From Oscillospiraceae bacterium (lineage in GTDB: Bacteria > Bacillota > Clostridia > Oscillospirales > Oscillospiraceae), in NCBI GenBank assembly GCA_015067845.1, contig SVLT01000007.1, positions 31,509-95,508 of the forward strand: DNA of 64,000 nt. Direction: 5' to 3'. Below the pieces are notes generated by a model. The model searched no databases, was not told where the DNA came from, and worked only from the letters and a program-made list of their open reading frames with translations. Made by a program: the position numbers and the translations under genes. Positions 1 to 8,623 of this stretch are shown here, piece by piece; positions within the stretch are counted from its first letter, which is position 1, and each line of letters starts with the position of its first letter.

Positions 1-440
1 TGAGGAAGCCTGCCTTTGGCAAAACAAAAGCCAGCCAGCATACCGCCTGCACCGTAAGCCATCATCTGCCAAGGTGTATATGCGCCCTGCCCGTAGAAAA
101 AGTTACTGCCGAAGGCGGAAATGGCGCCGATCATAAAGCCTGCTTCCGGGCCAAAGGCAATACCGCTGAGCATAATGATCGCGAAAATTGCCTTGAAATT
201 AGGGATGGGAATCGCTGCACGGCCTGCAATGGCGATGGCGCACATAACCGCGATCACCACCAGCTCTCTTGCCTGAGGGCGTCTGCCCTCAAAGGCCATG
301 AAGAAGGGGATCATCAGTTCAATGATGATAGCTGTGCCGGTGAGGTAGTAGCCGCGCCCCGGCAGTTTGCTGCCGAAAAATAAGGTAAGAGGAATCAGCA
401 AAAAGAATACGATCAAGGTGGCGATGTTTGACTTTTTCAT
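1..440 (-). CDS. ECF transporter S component (substrate-binding membrane subunit), partial
   Basis: This gene starts at 440 (MKKSNIATLIV...) and is cut by the left window edge after about 146 codons; it is missing from the ORF track because it has no stop here. The visible part is strongly hydrophobic with several membrane helices, an early charged motif (FEGRRPQARE) and a glycine/alanine-rich stretch (FGPEAGFMIGAISAFGSNF) typical of the small S subunits of energy-coupling-factor importers. It overlaps the stop codon of the double ATPase by 4 bp (ATGA), so the two are translationally coupled. S components set substrate choice. The tandem cobalamin riboswitches at the head of the operon and the DUF4430 gene point to a corrinoid, but that is context and not a residue-level match. 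The missing C-terminus prevents family assignment. Confidence 0.85.
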   Translation of the reverse strand, partial: MKKSNIATLIVFFLLIPLTLFFGSKLPGRGYYLTGTAIIIELMIPFFMAFEGRRPQARELVVIAVMCAIAIAGRAAIPIPNFKAIFAIIMLSGIAFGPEAGFMIGAISAFGSNFFYGQGAYTPWQMMAYGAGGMLAGFCFAKGRLP

Positions 441-2095
441 ATTGCGACCTCTTGATTCTGTCGGCACAATTCCACCACATCCTCAGCGGTGACAGCCATG
501 GAAAATACGTGGCGGCTCATACGGTTTGCGGCGGTGGTGTAGAAGCTGTTATTCCCGAAGAAACGACGGGGCGTATCGGTGGTTAAGATCTGCCCGTCAA
601 AGAACATGGAAACCATATCCGCATATTTGGCACAGAATTCCACATCGTGGGAAACCATAACGATGGTGATCCCTTGCGCTTTCAGCTTGCAAAGAATGGC
701 GGCCAGTTTTTCCTTAAAGAAGCTGTCAATGCCCTTGGTGGGCTCATCCAACAGAAGAAGTTTCGGCTCGGTCAGCAAGACCTTTGCCAGCGCACTGCGC
801 TGCTGCTCACCACCGGAGAGGTCATAGGGATGGTTATTCAACAAGCTCTCGATTTCGCAAACTGCGGCAACTTCCGCAATTCTCTTTTCGTCCTTAGTCA
901 TTTCCGCAAGGTCTTCCCGGACGGTCTTTTTCACAAACAGACTTTTGGGATCCTGGGGCAGCATCGCAAGACAACCGCCGAAAAGCTCGCTTGCCTTATA
1001 TTTTTCCACTGGCTTGCCGAACACCTTTACCTTGCCACGGTAGGGCTTGCAGATGCCGCAAACGGCTTTTAGCGTGGTTGACTTACCTGCGCCGTTACCG
1101 CCCACAATGGCGTACAGCGAGCCCCTGGGGACCTTAGCGGACACGCCCCGAAGCACATCCGGGCTGTCCTTTTCATAACGGAACCACAATTCTTTTAAGG
1201 AAAGGACAGGGTTCTCGATCTCATCTTCCAGTTCTTCCACAGCCAGGGTATGGACTGCGGGATCAGAATGGGTCTTGCTGAGCCAGGTGCGACCCTCCCG
1301 GACGGTTAGCGGACAATCACCCACGCCGTCTGCGCCATAAAATACACGGACGGGAGTGGGCATGGCAGCAAACATATCATTCTGCTGTTCGTGCAGGAGT
1401 TTGCCGATATTTCTGGGCGTGTCGTCGGCGATCACTTTGCCTCCGTCCATCATGACAGCCCGATCCGCGTAGGGGAATATATCTTCCAGACGATGCTCCG
1501 TGATGATCACCGTTGTACCCAGCTCCGTATTGATCTTGCGGACCGTATTCAAAAAATCCGATGCCGCAATGGGATCAAGCTGGCTGGTGGGCTCGTCTAA
1601 AATCAGGACTTCCGGCTGCATTGCCATAATAGAAGCCAGATTCAGTAGCTGCTTCTGACCACCTGAGAGATTGGCAACATCCCGGTGGAACCAGTCCTGG
1701 ATACCAAAATAGCAAGCCATTTCCGCAACACGGGAGCGCATAGTCTTTTGGTCACAGCCCAGGCTTTCCAAACCGAAGGCCAGTTCGTGCCAAACCTTGT
1801 CGGTGACGATCTGATCGTCGGGATTTTGCATCACATAGCCGATCTTGGCAGATTGGCCACGCTCGCTGACCTTCTCAATGGGTGTGCCATTAAACAAGAT
1901 CTCGCCTTGTTTCTTACCGTGGGGCGCCAATACGGTTTTTAACTGTCGCAAAAGTGTCGTTTTGCCGCTGCCCGACTTTCCGCAAAGAACAATATATTCT
2001 CCCTTTTCGATAGAGAGATTTACACCGTCCAGGGACAATTTGCCCTTGGCGGTTGGATAGGAAAAACTCAAATCCTTGATCTCGAAATGTGCCAT
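437..2095 (-). CDS. ECF transporter energy-coupling ATPase, two ATPase domains fused
   Basis: A 552-residue cytoplasmic ATPase with two complete ABC domains in one chain. Domain 1 (about 1-240) has Walker A GKSGSGKTT, signature LSGGQ and Walker B LILDEPTSQLD. Domain 2 (about 295-520) has GGNGAGKST, LSGGEQQ and LLLLDEPTKGID. In ECF importers these two domains correspond to EcfA and EcfA', usually two separate proteins of about 280 residues, so this is the fused form. It powers the transporter with EcfT (upstream, 28-bp overlap) and the S component (downstream, 4-bp overlap). Dedicated genes for all three parts suggest a group I ECF system rather than a shared group II module. Similar fused ATPases serve thiamine-precursor and cobalt/cobalamin transporters; here the riboswitches favour a corrinoid. 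Confidence 0.93.
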   Translation of the reverse strand: MAHFEIKDLSFSYPTAKGKLSLDGVNLSIEKGEYIVLCGKSGSGKTTLLRQLKTVLAPHGKKQGEILFNGTPIEKVSERGQSAKIGYVMQNPDDQIVTDKVWHELAFGLESLGCDQKTMRSRVAEMACYFGIQDWFHRDVANLSGGQKQLLNLASIMAMQPEVLILDEPTSQLDPIAASDFLNTVRKINTELGTTVIITEHRLEDIFPYADRAVMMDGGKVIADDTPRNIGKLLHEQQNDMFAAMPTPVRVFYGADGVGDCPLTVREGRTWLSKTHSDPAVHTLAVEELEDEIENPVLSLKELWFRYEKDSPDVLRGVSAKVPRGSLYAIVGGNGAGKSTTLKAVCGICKPYRGKVKVFGKPVEKYKASELFGGCLAMLPQDPKSLFVKKTVREDLAEMTKDEKRIAEVAAVCEIESLLNNHPYDLSGGEQQRSALAKVLLTEPKLLLLDEPTKGIDSFFKEKLAAILCKLKAQGITIVMVSHDVEFCAKYADMVSMFFDGQILTTDTPRRFFGNNSFYTTAANRMSRHVFSMAVTAEDVVELCRQNQEVAI

Positions 2096-2946
2096 TGGAT
2101 GGCCTCCTTTATATGTAATGCTGTGGGGATCAGAAGATAGCAGGTATACACTGGAAGTCCCCAGGAAACAGGCGCGAGCTCTATTGCAGGTACAAAAACG
2201 GCTGTAAACTGACCAAAACAGGCGGCGGCAACGGTAGCTCCAAGCAGAAAAAGCATAAGAGCGAGCGCGATCCAGTCTGCCTGGGTTATGCGGTAAATCA
2301 TAAAGCTGCTCCGCTTAGCCGTACCGTAGCCCCGGGCGCGCATGGAATCGCCGGTAATTACGCTGCCCTCCAAGGCCCAGGAAGTCAGGGCTCCCAATAC
2401 GGTTCCGCCATCGTACAGTTTTTCTTTTGTTGTGGCAGCTTCATCGGCACCTTTGCCGATGGATTTTCTCGCACCGATGATCTGTTGCGTTTTTCGGATG
2501 AAATTGGGAACCATGCGGAATACCATTACCAAAAGCAAAGAGATGGATGGGATCAGATTGCCAAACAGACTGGTAAATTTATCTGAGGTCAGCACCTTGT
2601 TGTAGCAGCCGAACCAAAGCATCATAATCACAAACATACCGGCAAGTGCACTGCCGTAGCACAGTGCCTCTAATGTATAGGGTCTGCTTCCAAGGTAAAA
2701 CAACGGGGTTGCGCCCAGGGTGTTAAACAGCGGATTGATGACAGTCAGGATCACAAACATAGGCAGCAAGCCCAATATGGTCTTCCAGCCTTTTTTGCCA
2801 TTCAGGAGCAAGTAGTAAATTGCACCTGTTATCATACTGGCAAGCAAATATGCCGGGTGCTGAATTACCACCGACATACCGATGGCTCCCACGAAAAAGA
2901 GGAAGTTCACCGCTGGGTGGTATTTGGAAAAAGCATCACAATTCAT
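2068..2946 (-). CDS. ecfT: ECF transporter transmembrane subunit EcfT
   Basis: A 292-residue membrane protein with about six hydrophobic segments (for example FLFFVGAIGMSVVI, GLLPMFVILTVINPLF and ALMLFLLGATVAAACF). The cytoplasmic coupling region carries MRARGYGTAKR, the characteristic Arg-rich EcfT motif that contacts the ATPases, near the C-terminal third. EcfT transmits ATP-driven movements of the EcfA domains to the S component, which topples to deliver substrate. It starts 3 bp after the stop of the DUF4430 gene and overlaps the ATPase start by 28 bp, so all are probably on one transcript. Length is normal for the family. Substrate is not encoded in this subunit. Confidence 0.93.
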   Translation of the reverse strand: MNCDAFSKYHPAVNFLFFVGAIGMSVVIQHPAYLLASMITGAIYYLLLNGKKGWKTILGLLPMFVILTVINPLFNTLGATPLFYLGSRPYTLEALCYGSALAGMFVIMMLWFGCYNKVLTSDKFTSLFGNLIPSISLLLVMVFRMVPNFIRKTQQIIGARKSIGKGADEAATTKEKLYDGGTVLGALTSWALEGSVITGDSMRARGYGTAKRSSFMIYRITQADWIALALMLFLLGATVAAACFGQFTAVFVPAIELAPVSWGLPVYTCYLLIPTALHIKEAIQWHISRSRI

Positions 2947-2949
2947 CGG

Positions 2950-4650
2950 TTATTCCATCCAGTCACAGCCCACATCACGCCCCAGACCTTTGCAGGTATA
3001 GCACCAGACGATCACATCTCCGTCCTCCAAATAATAGCTGGAACAGCCGTAATTGGGGAACCACTCGTTGACCTTGTACATCCAACCGGATTGTTCACCG
3101 CAGTCAAACTCATACAGATGGTTGATGCCTTCAATATAGTAGCTACCATACAGCGGCGTCCAGCTGTACTCGATCTGGATGTTTGCCTTTTTGCAAATTC
3201 GGTTCAGTACCTCAAAAACAGTTTCATTTTCATAAAACGGCACTTGCACCATAGGCAAAATCGTTCCGTTGGACGGTACGAATTCTTCCTTGCCGGGGGT
3301 TAGATCGTTCATATTGCCGAGGATCGTATCACAGCGGATCTCGATATACACATAGCCCACGATTCCCGGCTCTTTCTTTGCAATTGTCTGTTCTTCCTTT
3401 TTGGCGCAGACAGAGCAGGATCGTTCTTTCAAACCCTCCGCTGTTTCCGTAGCTTCTTTAACCGTATTCCAAGCGCTCCAGGAGTGACCGGCAGGCTGGG
3501 TTTGGGAATCCGTGTATGTTTTGCCGCAGGTGCATTTATAAACGATATATCCCTGAGCTTCACAAGTCGGTTTTACAACCTGTGCAGTATAGCTGTGGCT
3601 TTTTGCGGAAACGGTATTGCTTGTATAGGTATGTCCGCAATTGCAGGTATAGACTGTATACCCTTCGGTCGTGCAGGTCGGCTCCACGACCTGCTCCGTG
3701 TAACTGTGGGTATGATTTTCGCTGAGCTTGTCGGTTTTCTTTTCTTCCGTAGTCTGACAATTGGAACAGGTTCGCTTTTGCAGACCTTCTTCTTGGGTCG
3801 TTGCCGGCTTTTCCACTGTCCAGGGGCCCCAGATGTGCGCCAATGCCGCGGTTTCTTCTGCCCGGTAGCTGTCGCCACATTCGCAAACATATTCCGTGTA
3901 GCCGCTTGCCGTACAGCTGGGTTCAGCGATTGAAACAGTATAGCTGTGGCTATGTGCGTCCGGCCTGGTCTGACCGTTCAGCATATCCTGAATTGCCTGC
4001 TGACGCTTGATTTCCAGATCATCCAGATCCTGATTGGTATAGCAAAGGGTAACGGTGCTGTTGGTTTTTCTAATCTGCGTAAGAAGAAAATCATTCAGAC
4101 CATCCAATTGCATATTTCGTGTAGAAACAGTATCGCCCACATACTCCATTGCCTGGCCGGCGTTGGCATCACCAACGGTGCCACGGAATATATAAACAGT
4201 TTGCGCACCGTCACGAACGCTGAGGGCGGCTGTGGCATTTTCAACCGTGGCTTCACCCAGAGCATAAGTAAGCTGAACGGTCTGCTGGCTGTTGACAAAC
4301 AGCTCGCCTTTGGTAACAGTCAGTACAAGCTGCCGGTTTCCCGGATCGGTCACGGTCAATTCCATGTTGCCGCCCAAAACAACGGTATCATTTCCTCTGG
4401 AAATTACCGCAGATGCGCCGAGATTGGTAGTGATTTTGTCACCTGGCCGAAGAACGGTATCCTGGTCTACCGGATAGATCACACCGCTGCGCTCCATATT
4501 CACCGTGCCCTGCAACTGGGTCAGATAGGCGATATCCTCAGAGACCGTGTCAAACCATCCCCGGATATAGCCTACACCCAAAATACCGCCGGCCACGATC
4601 AGCAGGATAACGGCGACCATAATCAAGTTGGCGATCTGCTTCTTTTTCAT
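2950..4650 (-). CDS. Membrane-anchored FecR-like / DUF4430 (transcobalamin-like) corrinoid-binding candidate
   Basis: A 566-residue extracytoplasmic protein tethered by an N-terminal membrane helix (IANLIMVAVILLIVAGGILGVGYI, about 7-31). Residues about 40-200 resemble a FecR-type beta domain (QGTVNMERSG...DTVLRPGDKITT). Residues about 235-425 are several Cys-rich modules (SCTASGYTEYVCECG, TCTTEGYTVYTCNCG, RTCSNCQ). The last about 130 residues form a DUF4430 domain (YENETVFEVLNRI, CGEQSGWMYKVNEWFPNYG, LEDGDVIVWCYT). DUF4430 (PF14478) is related to the beta domain of animal B12 carriers. Immediate upstream position to ecfT and cobalamin-riboswitch control suggest it captures a corrinoid at the cell surface for the ECF importer; binding is inferred. 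The start is supported by a GGGAGGA ribosome site 5-6 bp upstream. Confidence 0.88.
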   Translation of the reverse strand: MKKKQIANLIMVAVILLIVAGGILGVGYIRGWFDTVSEDIAYLTQLQGTVNMERSGVIYPVDQDTVLRPGDKITTNLGASAVISRGNDTVVLGGNMELTVTDPGNRQLVLTVTKGELFVNSQQTVQLTYALGEATVENATAALSVRDGAQTVYIFRGTVGDANAGQAMEYVGDTVSTRNMQLDGLNDFLLTQIRKTNSTVTLCYTNQDLDDLEIKRQQAIQDMLNGQTRPDAHSHSYTVSIAEPSCTASGYTEYVCECGDSYRAEETAALAHIWGPWTVEKPATTQEEGLQKRTCSNCQTTEEKKTDKLSENHTHSYTEQVVEPTCTTEGYTVYTCNCGHTYTSNTVSAKSHSYTAQVVKPTCEAQGYIVYKCTCGKTYTDSQTQPAGHSWSAWNTVKEATETAEGLKERSCSVCAKKEEQTIAKKEPGIVGYVYIEIRCDTILGNMNDLTPGKEEFVPSNGTILPMVQVPFYENETVFEVLNRICKKANIQIEYSWTPLYGSYYIEGINHLYEFDCGEQSGWMYKVNEWFPNYGCSSYYLEDGDVIVWCYTCKGLGRDVGCDWME

Positions 4651-4681
4651 ATTAAATCCTCCCGGAATTTTTTACGCTATA

Positions 4682-4722
4682 AAAACACAAAAACCCATCT
4701 GTCAGAAAAGCCGACCGATGGC
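4682..4722 (-). terminator. Possible intra-operon terminator or attenuator
   Basis: On the minus strand, after the surface-protein gene, an imperfect hairpin (CCATCGGTCGG / CTGACAGATGG) is followed by TTTTTGTGTTTTT. It could stop part of the transcription before the DUF4430-ecf genes. One stem pair is mismatched and one is a wobble, so strength is uncertain. Confidence 0.5.
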
Positions 4723-4765
4723 ATATATCAAATGCAAACGCATGAGTGTTCAAATTCAGAGTTTG

Positions 4766-4792
4766 GCGGAGGGCAGGAAGCCTGCCCTCCGC
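4766..4792. repeat. Perfect 12-bp inverted repeat downstream of the 1075-residue surface-protein gene
   Basis: GCGGAGGGCAGG, a 3-bp loop, then its exact complement. There is no T run on either strand, so it is not a classical terminator. It may stabilise the 3' end of the surface-protein message or act with the weaker U-tailed hairpin that follows it. Confidence 0.6.
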
Positions 4793-4799
4793 TATTTGG

Positions 4800-7700
4800 T
4801 TAATCGTTTCTGTACTTCTTCTTGGAAGCCAGCAGTAATGTTACAATGCCCACAAGGGCTACCATCATAATTGTGGTGTAAAGCATGATATTGGTGTTAT
4901 CACCGGCCTGATCAGGTTCGCCGGGCTTGTTTAACTCTGCAAATTCCGTTTCAGCGGCAGTCAGAGTATTGTAGTTAGTAACAAGTGCTTTTTGTTCATC
5001 GGTCAGTGCATCATAAGCAGTGCGGGCCGCTTCGATAGCCTTTCCGGAGTCCAGCGTGACTGTGCCAATGGCATTGATCTGTCCGATCACAGCATCAGCG
5101 GCGGCCTGATCGGCTGCGGCCTTTTCAGCAGCGTCCTGCAAGGCTTTCAGAGAAGCTTCTGCAGCTGTCAGGGTTTCGTAATTGGTTACCAGAGCTTTCT
5201 GGCTTTCTGTCAATGCTTTGTAAGCGGCACGGGCAGCTTTAACAGCAGCTTCGGATTCCAGAGTGACAGTACCGATCGCGGCGATCTGCTCCGTCACAGC
5301 ATTTGCGGCGGCCTGATCGGCAGTTTCAACATCGGCTTTGATTTTTGCAAGAAGCGTATTGGCAGCATCTGCGGAGGCGGCCTTGCTGATCACCAGATAA
5401 TAATTGTCGACTTCACCGTTTTCGGAGGTTACCTCGATCCGGACTGCCATCGGCTTATCGCCGTCCACAAAATAAACTGCGTAACGGTCATGCTTGCTGT
5501 TGGTGGCAGTAACCTTCAGGCTGCCATCTGTATCAATGGAGCTGTCTTTTTGGCCCTTTGCATTGTCCATAAGATAGACTTTCAAACTTGCGTGACTGTC
5601 CGCAACATCGGGCCATACATTCATATAGGTACGGCTTGCGCCTGCGGTGAGGAAGGTATAGTAATGCTCTTCTGGTGTCACCTCTGGGCTGACAGTGCCG
5701 CCGTAGGAGTTGGTTTGATTTACCTTCAAGCTGCCCAGGGAGGTGTTTTGGGATACCGTACGGACATTGACCGTGTAGATACGGGACTCGCTGCCCTTGG
5801 TCACGGTTATGGTTGCAGTGGCAGCACCGTCCACCAAAGTAACCGTAGCAGTCTCGGTAGTACCGCCCTCACAAGCGGTGGGGGTGAAGGTTACACTTTG
5901 CGTTCCTACGGGTACGACCAGCTCATATTCATGACGGTTAGATATAAATTCTTTTGTAAATGTACCCAGGTCAGCTGTCAAATCGGTCAGATAGGCGTTA
6001 TTGGTGGTCAGAGCAATGAGGGTAGCGCTGTCGTTACGATAGTAAAGGGTACCGTCAGGACCGCAGATGGGACTGATCAGGCAATACTGGGGGTATTTCT
6101 CTGCATCGTAGATCTCTTCCACCTCAACGCCATCGATAGTAGTGGCGTTGGGATCAATTTTAATGAGGGTCATACCGCCTGGGGTACTATTATAGGAGGA
6201 GTAGCAGTACAGCTTACCGGTTTCCGCCAAATACGCGGTGGAAATCAGGATAGAACCCTGGGGATAACCCTTCAAGGGAACCTCGTACAAGTATTCCAAG
6301 GTGTCTGCGTTCACTGCAAAAAGGTTGCCGTTGGTGGCACCTACCTGCATACCGCCGCCTGCACCAACATAGACCTTGTCGCCGTAGACAACAGGAGTTG
6401 CCGTTGCCTGGGAAGAGATTTTATTGCTCTTCATGTCAGACAGTGCGCCGGTAGAGGCATTCACGGCGGCAGAAGCGATATATCCGTTCTTGGTGGTGAA
6501 ATACACACGACCCTTTTCGGGGCTGTAAGCGATGGTGGAGCGCTGGTCGCCCATACCGGTGAGGATGATATCGGAGATCACTTCACCGGTGAGACGATTC
6601 AGAGCATACAGATGGGAGTCGCCCTCCCAACCGCTTGCACCGTCGTCACTGCCGAAGATCACGGCATCACCGACGACCACAGCGCCGGACCAGTAGTGTC
6701 CGCCAAGAGTCGTCTTGCTCCATACCAGTTCGCCGGTAGCCGCGTTCACGCAAACGAAGTGGGCGTCTTTGTTCTCGGCGTTCCAATAGCCGGTGTATAC
6801 ATAACCGTCATGATATGTAACGGGTGTGTTATTTTGACCACCCAATGCATCCGTGAACAACCATACAGAATCCAGGGTCTTTGCGTTAAATGCCTCGATC
6901 TTGCCACCGGACTGGGGACAGAAGATGAGGCCGTCGCCAAAGGTGGGGGAGATGATGGCAAAGCCGGAGTTGCCACTCATTTTGTTGGTAGCCAGCACTT
7001 CACCCGTTTGAAGATCCGCTTTGGTGATCGTAGTCTGACCCATGAAGATCAGCGCATTATCGGCGATGATCATGCCGCTGGGGGTATCGGTCCAGCCCGT
7101 ACCCTTGGAAACAGCCCATTTTTCTACCGTGGTGGCAGCGGAAACGGGTGTCTTTGCGTCAGTGATGGCCATATTGTACTGGCTGTTTCGGAAATTTGCC
7201 CAATAGGCAGTCACATCGCCGGTGCTCTCCCAAGGGATAAATACCTCTGTATATGCAGGAGCAGACGCGCCGTCGCCCAGGGACCATACATACCAGGTGC
7301 CGCAGGTGTCCGGCGTGATAACGGCTTTTCCATCGTTATCCGTTGTTACGGTCTTGGCGCTGGCATCCAGGAAGGTATGGCTGTAAAACAGCGTACCGGC
7401 TGCCTCGGGAATCAGGGAAACGGTCAAAGGCGTGTTTAACTTGCCGACGTATCTGCGGGTAATTGCATTTTGGGCATCCACGAAATAGCGGAAGCCCGCC
7501 AAAGGCTTGGCAGCATAATCCCCGGTGGTATAACCGGCCACATCAATAAAATCGCCGCCTTGCAGAATAACGCGATCAGCAGAAATGCTAAGATCTGTGG
7601 TTCCGTTGAGGTAGCAGGCCCTGTTGTCAGCAAATCCGAACAAGCCATTCTGGATAGTCAGGCTTCCGGGTTCACCGCTGACAGTAACATTGTTCTTCCA

Positions 7701-8027
7701 CTTTGTGCCGTAGATCTTCTCGTGGGCATAAACCAGCAGATGCAGAGCTGTGATATCCTCTGCACCGTCGCCGTCAGCATCGTAGGCGTAATCAGCCAGC
7801 CCGTAACTGGTCAGTTTTACGGTATTCTTCAAGACTCTTAAGGTCACCGGCAGGTAAACCATAGGTTTACCCTTATGCGTACCGGTACCGGCTGTCAGAT
7901 ACGTACCGTCGAGACTGACGGCAATGTATACCGTATCATCGGTTGCTGCATATGTGGAAAACGGCATCATACTGATTACCATTACCAATACCAACAACAA
8001 ACTAAAAAATTTCTTGGTGATTTTCAT
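4800..8027 (-). CDS. Large cell-surface protein: PQQ-like beta-propeller, cadherin-like domains, C-terminal anchor (B12 operon)
   Basis: A 1075-residue secreted protein. It has a signal peptide (FFSLLLVLVMVISMMPFSTYA, cut near residue 27) and an unassigned N-terminal domain with a Ca-loop-like DADGDGAEDI. At about 300-690 there are PQQ/WD-like blades (GEVLATNK, AKTLDSVWLF, ATGELVWSK, GDKVYVGAGGG). A cadherin-like beta-sandwich follows at about 695-775, then a related domain, then two copies of a helical repeat (AARAAYKALTESQKALVTNY and AARTAYDALTDEQKALVTNY). The end is a hydrophobic helix plus SKKKYRND. Before the helix sits PDQAGDNTNI, like a degenerate sortase signal. It is the second gene after the cobalamin riboswitches, so it is probably made when B12 is scarce and may display or bind corrinoid outside the cell. 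Function is inferred from position. Confidence 0.85.
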   Translation of the reverse strand: MKITKKFFSLLLVLVMVISMMPFSTYAATDDTVYIAVSLDGTYLTAGTGTHKGKPMVYLPVTLRVLKNTVKLTSYGLADYAYDADGDGAEDITALHLLVYAHEKIYGTKWKNNVTVSGEPGSLTIQNGLFGFADNRACYLNGTTDLSISADRVILQGGDFIDVAGYTTGDYAAKPLAGFRYFVDAQNAITRRYVGKLNTPLTVSLIPEAAGTLFYSHTFLDASAKTVTTDNDGKAVITPDTCGTWYVWSLGDGASAPAYTEVFIPWESTGDVTAYWANFRNSQYNMAITDAKTPVSAATTVEKWAVSKGTGWTDTPSGMIIADNALIFMGQTTITKADLQTGEVLATNKMSGNSGFAIISPTFGDGLIFCPQSGGKIEAFNAKTLDSVWLFTDALGGQNNTPVTYHDGYVYTGYWNAENKDAHFVCVNAATGELVWSKTTLGGHYWSGAVVVGDAVIFGSDDGASGWEGDSHLYALNRLTGEVISDIILTGMGDQRSTIAYSPEKGRVYFTTKNGYIASAAVNASTGALSDMKSNKISSQATATPVVYGDKVYVGAGGGMQVGATNGNLFAVNADTLEYLYEVPLKGYPQGSILISTAYLAETGKLYCYSSYNSTPGGMTLIKIDPNATTIDGVEVEEIYDAEKYPQYCLISPICGPDGTLYYRNDSATLIALTTNNAYLTDLTADLGTFTKEFISNRHEYELVVPVGTQSVTFTPTACEGGTTETATVTLVDGAATATITVTKGSESRIYTVNVRTVSQNTSLGSLKVNQTNSYGGTVSPEVTPEEHYYTFLTAGASRTYMNVWPDVADSHASLKVYLMDNAKGQKDSSIDTDGSLKVTATNSKHDRYAVYFVDGDKPMAVRIEVTSENGEVDNYYLVISKAASADAANTLLAKIKADVETADQAAANAVTEQIAAIGTVTLESEAAVKAARAAYKALTESQKALVTNYETLTAAEASLKALQDAAEKAAADQAAADAVIGQINAIGTVTLDSGKAIEAARTAYDALTDEQKALVTNYNTLTAAETEFAELNKPGEPDQAGDNTNIMLYTTIMMVALVGIVTLLLASKKKYRND

Positions 8028-8051
8028 TTCAGATTCGTCCTTTCTGAATTA

Positions 8052-8234
8052 TTAATTTTCCTTTGGGGGTTTCAATCCGGCAGACTCCAATGCCCGGGGC
8101 CATGGCCCAAGGTATGCCTTGATCTGGGCGCAAGCAGCATTATCGAAGTCCTTTTTGGTGGGGAGCCTTCCAAGCTCCGCATACTTTTGCCGCAGAAGGT
8201 CCTCCGCCCAGGCCTTCTTCTCTTCCGGTGTCAC
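8052..8234 (-). CDS. Small HNH_repeat-type (homing-endonuclease-associated) protein, first gene of the B12 operon
   Basis: About 61 residues, reading TPEEKKAWAEDLLRQKYAELGRLPTKKDFDNA... and ending KPPKEN. The pattern of LGRLPTKKDFD, then a GPWPRALESAGL end, matches the HNH_repeat family (PF18780), a small helical DNA-binding unit usually next to homing endonucleases; no nuclease domain is present. The ORF track starts at ATG 8240, but the ribosome site GGAGGG abuts that ATG directly. The GTG two codons later (8234) lies about 7 bp from GGAGG and is the likelier start. The gene lies between the second riboswitch terminator and the surface-protein gene. It may be a local regulator; no function is proven. 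Confidence 0.72.
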   Translation of the reverse strand: MTPEEKKAWAEDLLRQKYAELGRLPTKKDFDNAACAQIKAYLGPWPRALESAGLKPPKEN

Positions 8235-8270
8235 TTGCATCCCTCCTTTACATCTTTGTGGTCTATACGC

Positions 8271-8323
8271 AAAAAGAGCACAACCAACTTATCCGCAAGT
8301 ACGGATAAATTAGGCTGCACTCT
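8271..8323 (-). terminator. Riboswitch-linked intrinsic terminator (downstream switch)
   Basis: On the minus strand a stem of about 20 pairs (AGAGTGCAGCC... / ...GGTTGTGCTCT with several G-U pairs, loop around TACTTG) is followed directly by TTTTTGCG. It sits just after the second cobalamin switch and before the first gene, the right place for B12-dependent termination. Confidence 0.8.
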
Positions 8324-8349
8324 CCTGTCAAAGCGTGATAGACCCAATC

Positions 8350-8452
8350 GACACAGCAGGCTCTCTGACTTAGGGATATACCCAACACAGCAATGGACGG
8401 TTGTTCCGGATTCTGACCGGATCACCTTACCGCGTCGATAAAGCAATATTCA
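8350..8452 (-). ncRNA. Cobalamin riboswitch 2 (compact form)
   Basis: On the minus strand the run contains CGCGGTAAGGTGATCCGGT, CAGAATCCGG, the B12-box-like CCATTGCTGTG and finally AAGTCAGAGAGCCTGC. These are, in order, the conserved blocks of cobalamin riboswitches. It lacks the long peripheral arms of switch 1, so it may be the compact class. It is followed by its own terminator at 8271-8323. Confidence 0.8.
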
Positions 8453-8464
8453 GTTGGTTACGGG

Positions 8465-8520
8465 CTGTGACCGTCCGGGCAATCTGTGCAGAAGGGGATC
8501 CTGCACATGGACGGTCACAG
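8465..8520 (-). promoter_or_regulatory. Long hairpin between the two riboswitches
   Basis: CTGTGACCGTCC at one end pairs perfectly with GGACGGTCACAG at the other, with a nested GTGCAG/CTGCAC stem inside. It has no U run. It may insulate the two switches or serve as a folding scaffold. Confidence 0.6.
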
Positions 8521-8521
8521 C

Positions 8522-8560
8522 AAAAAGGCTGCAGCAACCCGATAAAGAGTCGCCGCAGCC
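8522..8560 (-). terminator. Riboswitch-linked intrinsic terminator (upstream switch)
   Basis: On the minus strand GGCTGCGGCGAC pairs (with G-U pairs) with GTTGCTGCAGCC, followed by TTTTTG. It lies directly after cobalamin switch 1, so switch 1 has its own decision point. Confidence 0.8.
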
Positions 8561-8623
8561 GTTTTTCCGCAACAAAAAATCACAGAATCCGTACTTGCAG
8601 ACTCATGTGTTTTTACCTCATTT

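Noticed and set aside
4992-7439. 815-residue plus-strand open frame
   Set aside because: It is the antisense shadow of the 1075-residue surface protein; it has no signal, domain or ribosome site, while the minus-strand frame has a clear signal peptide and known domains.
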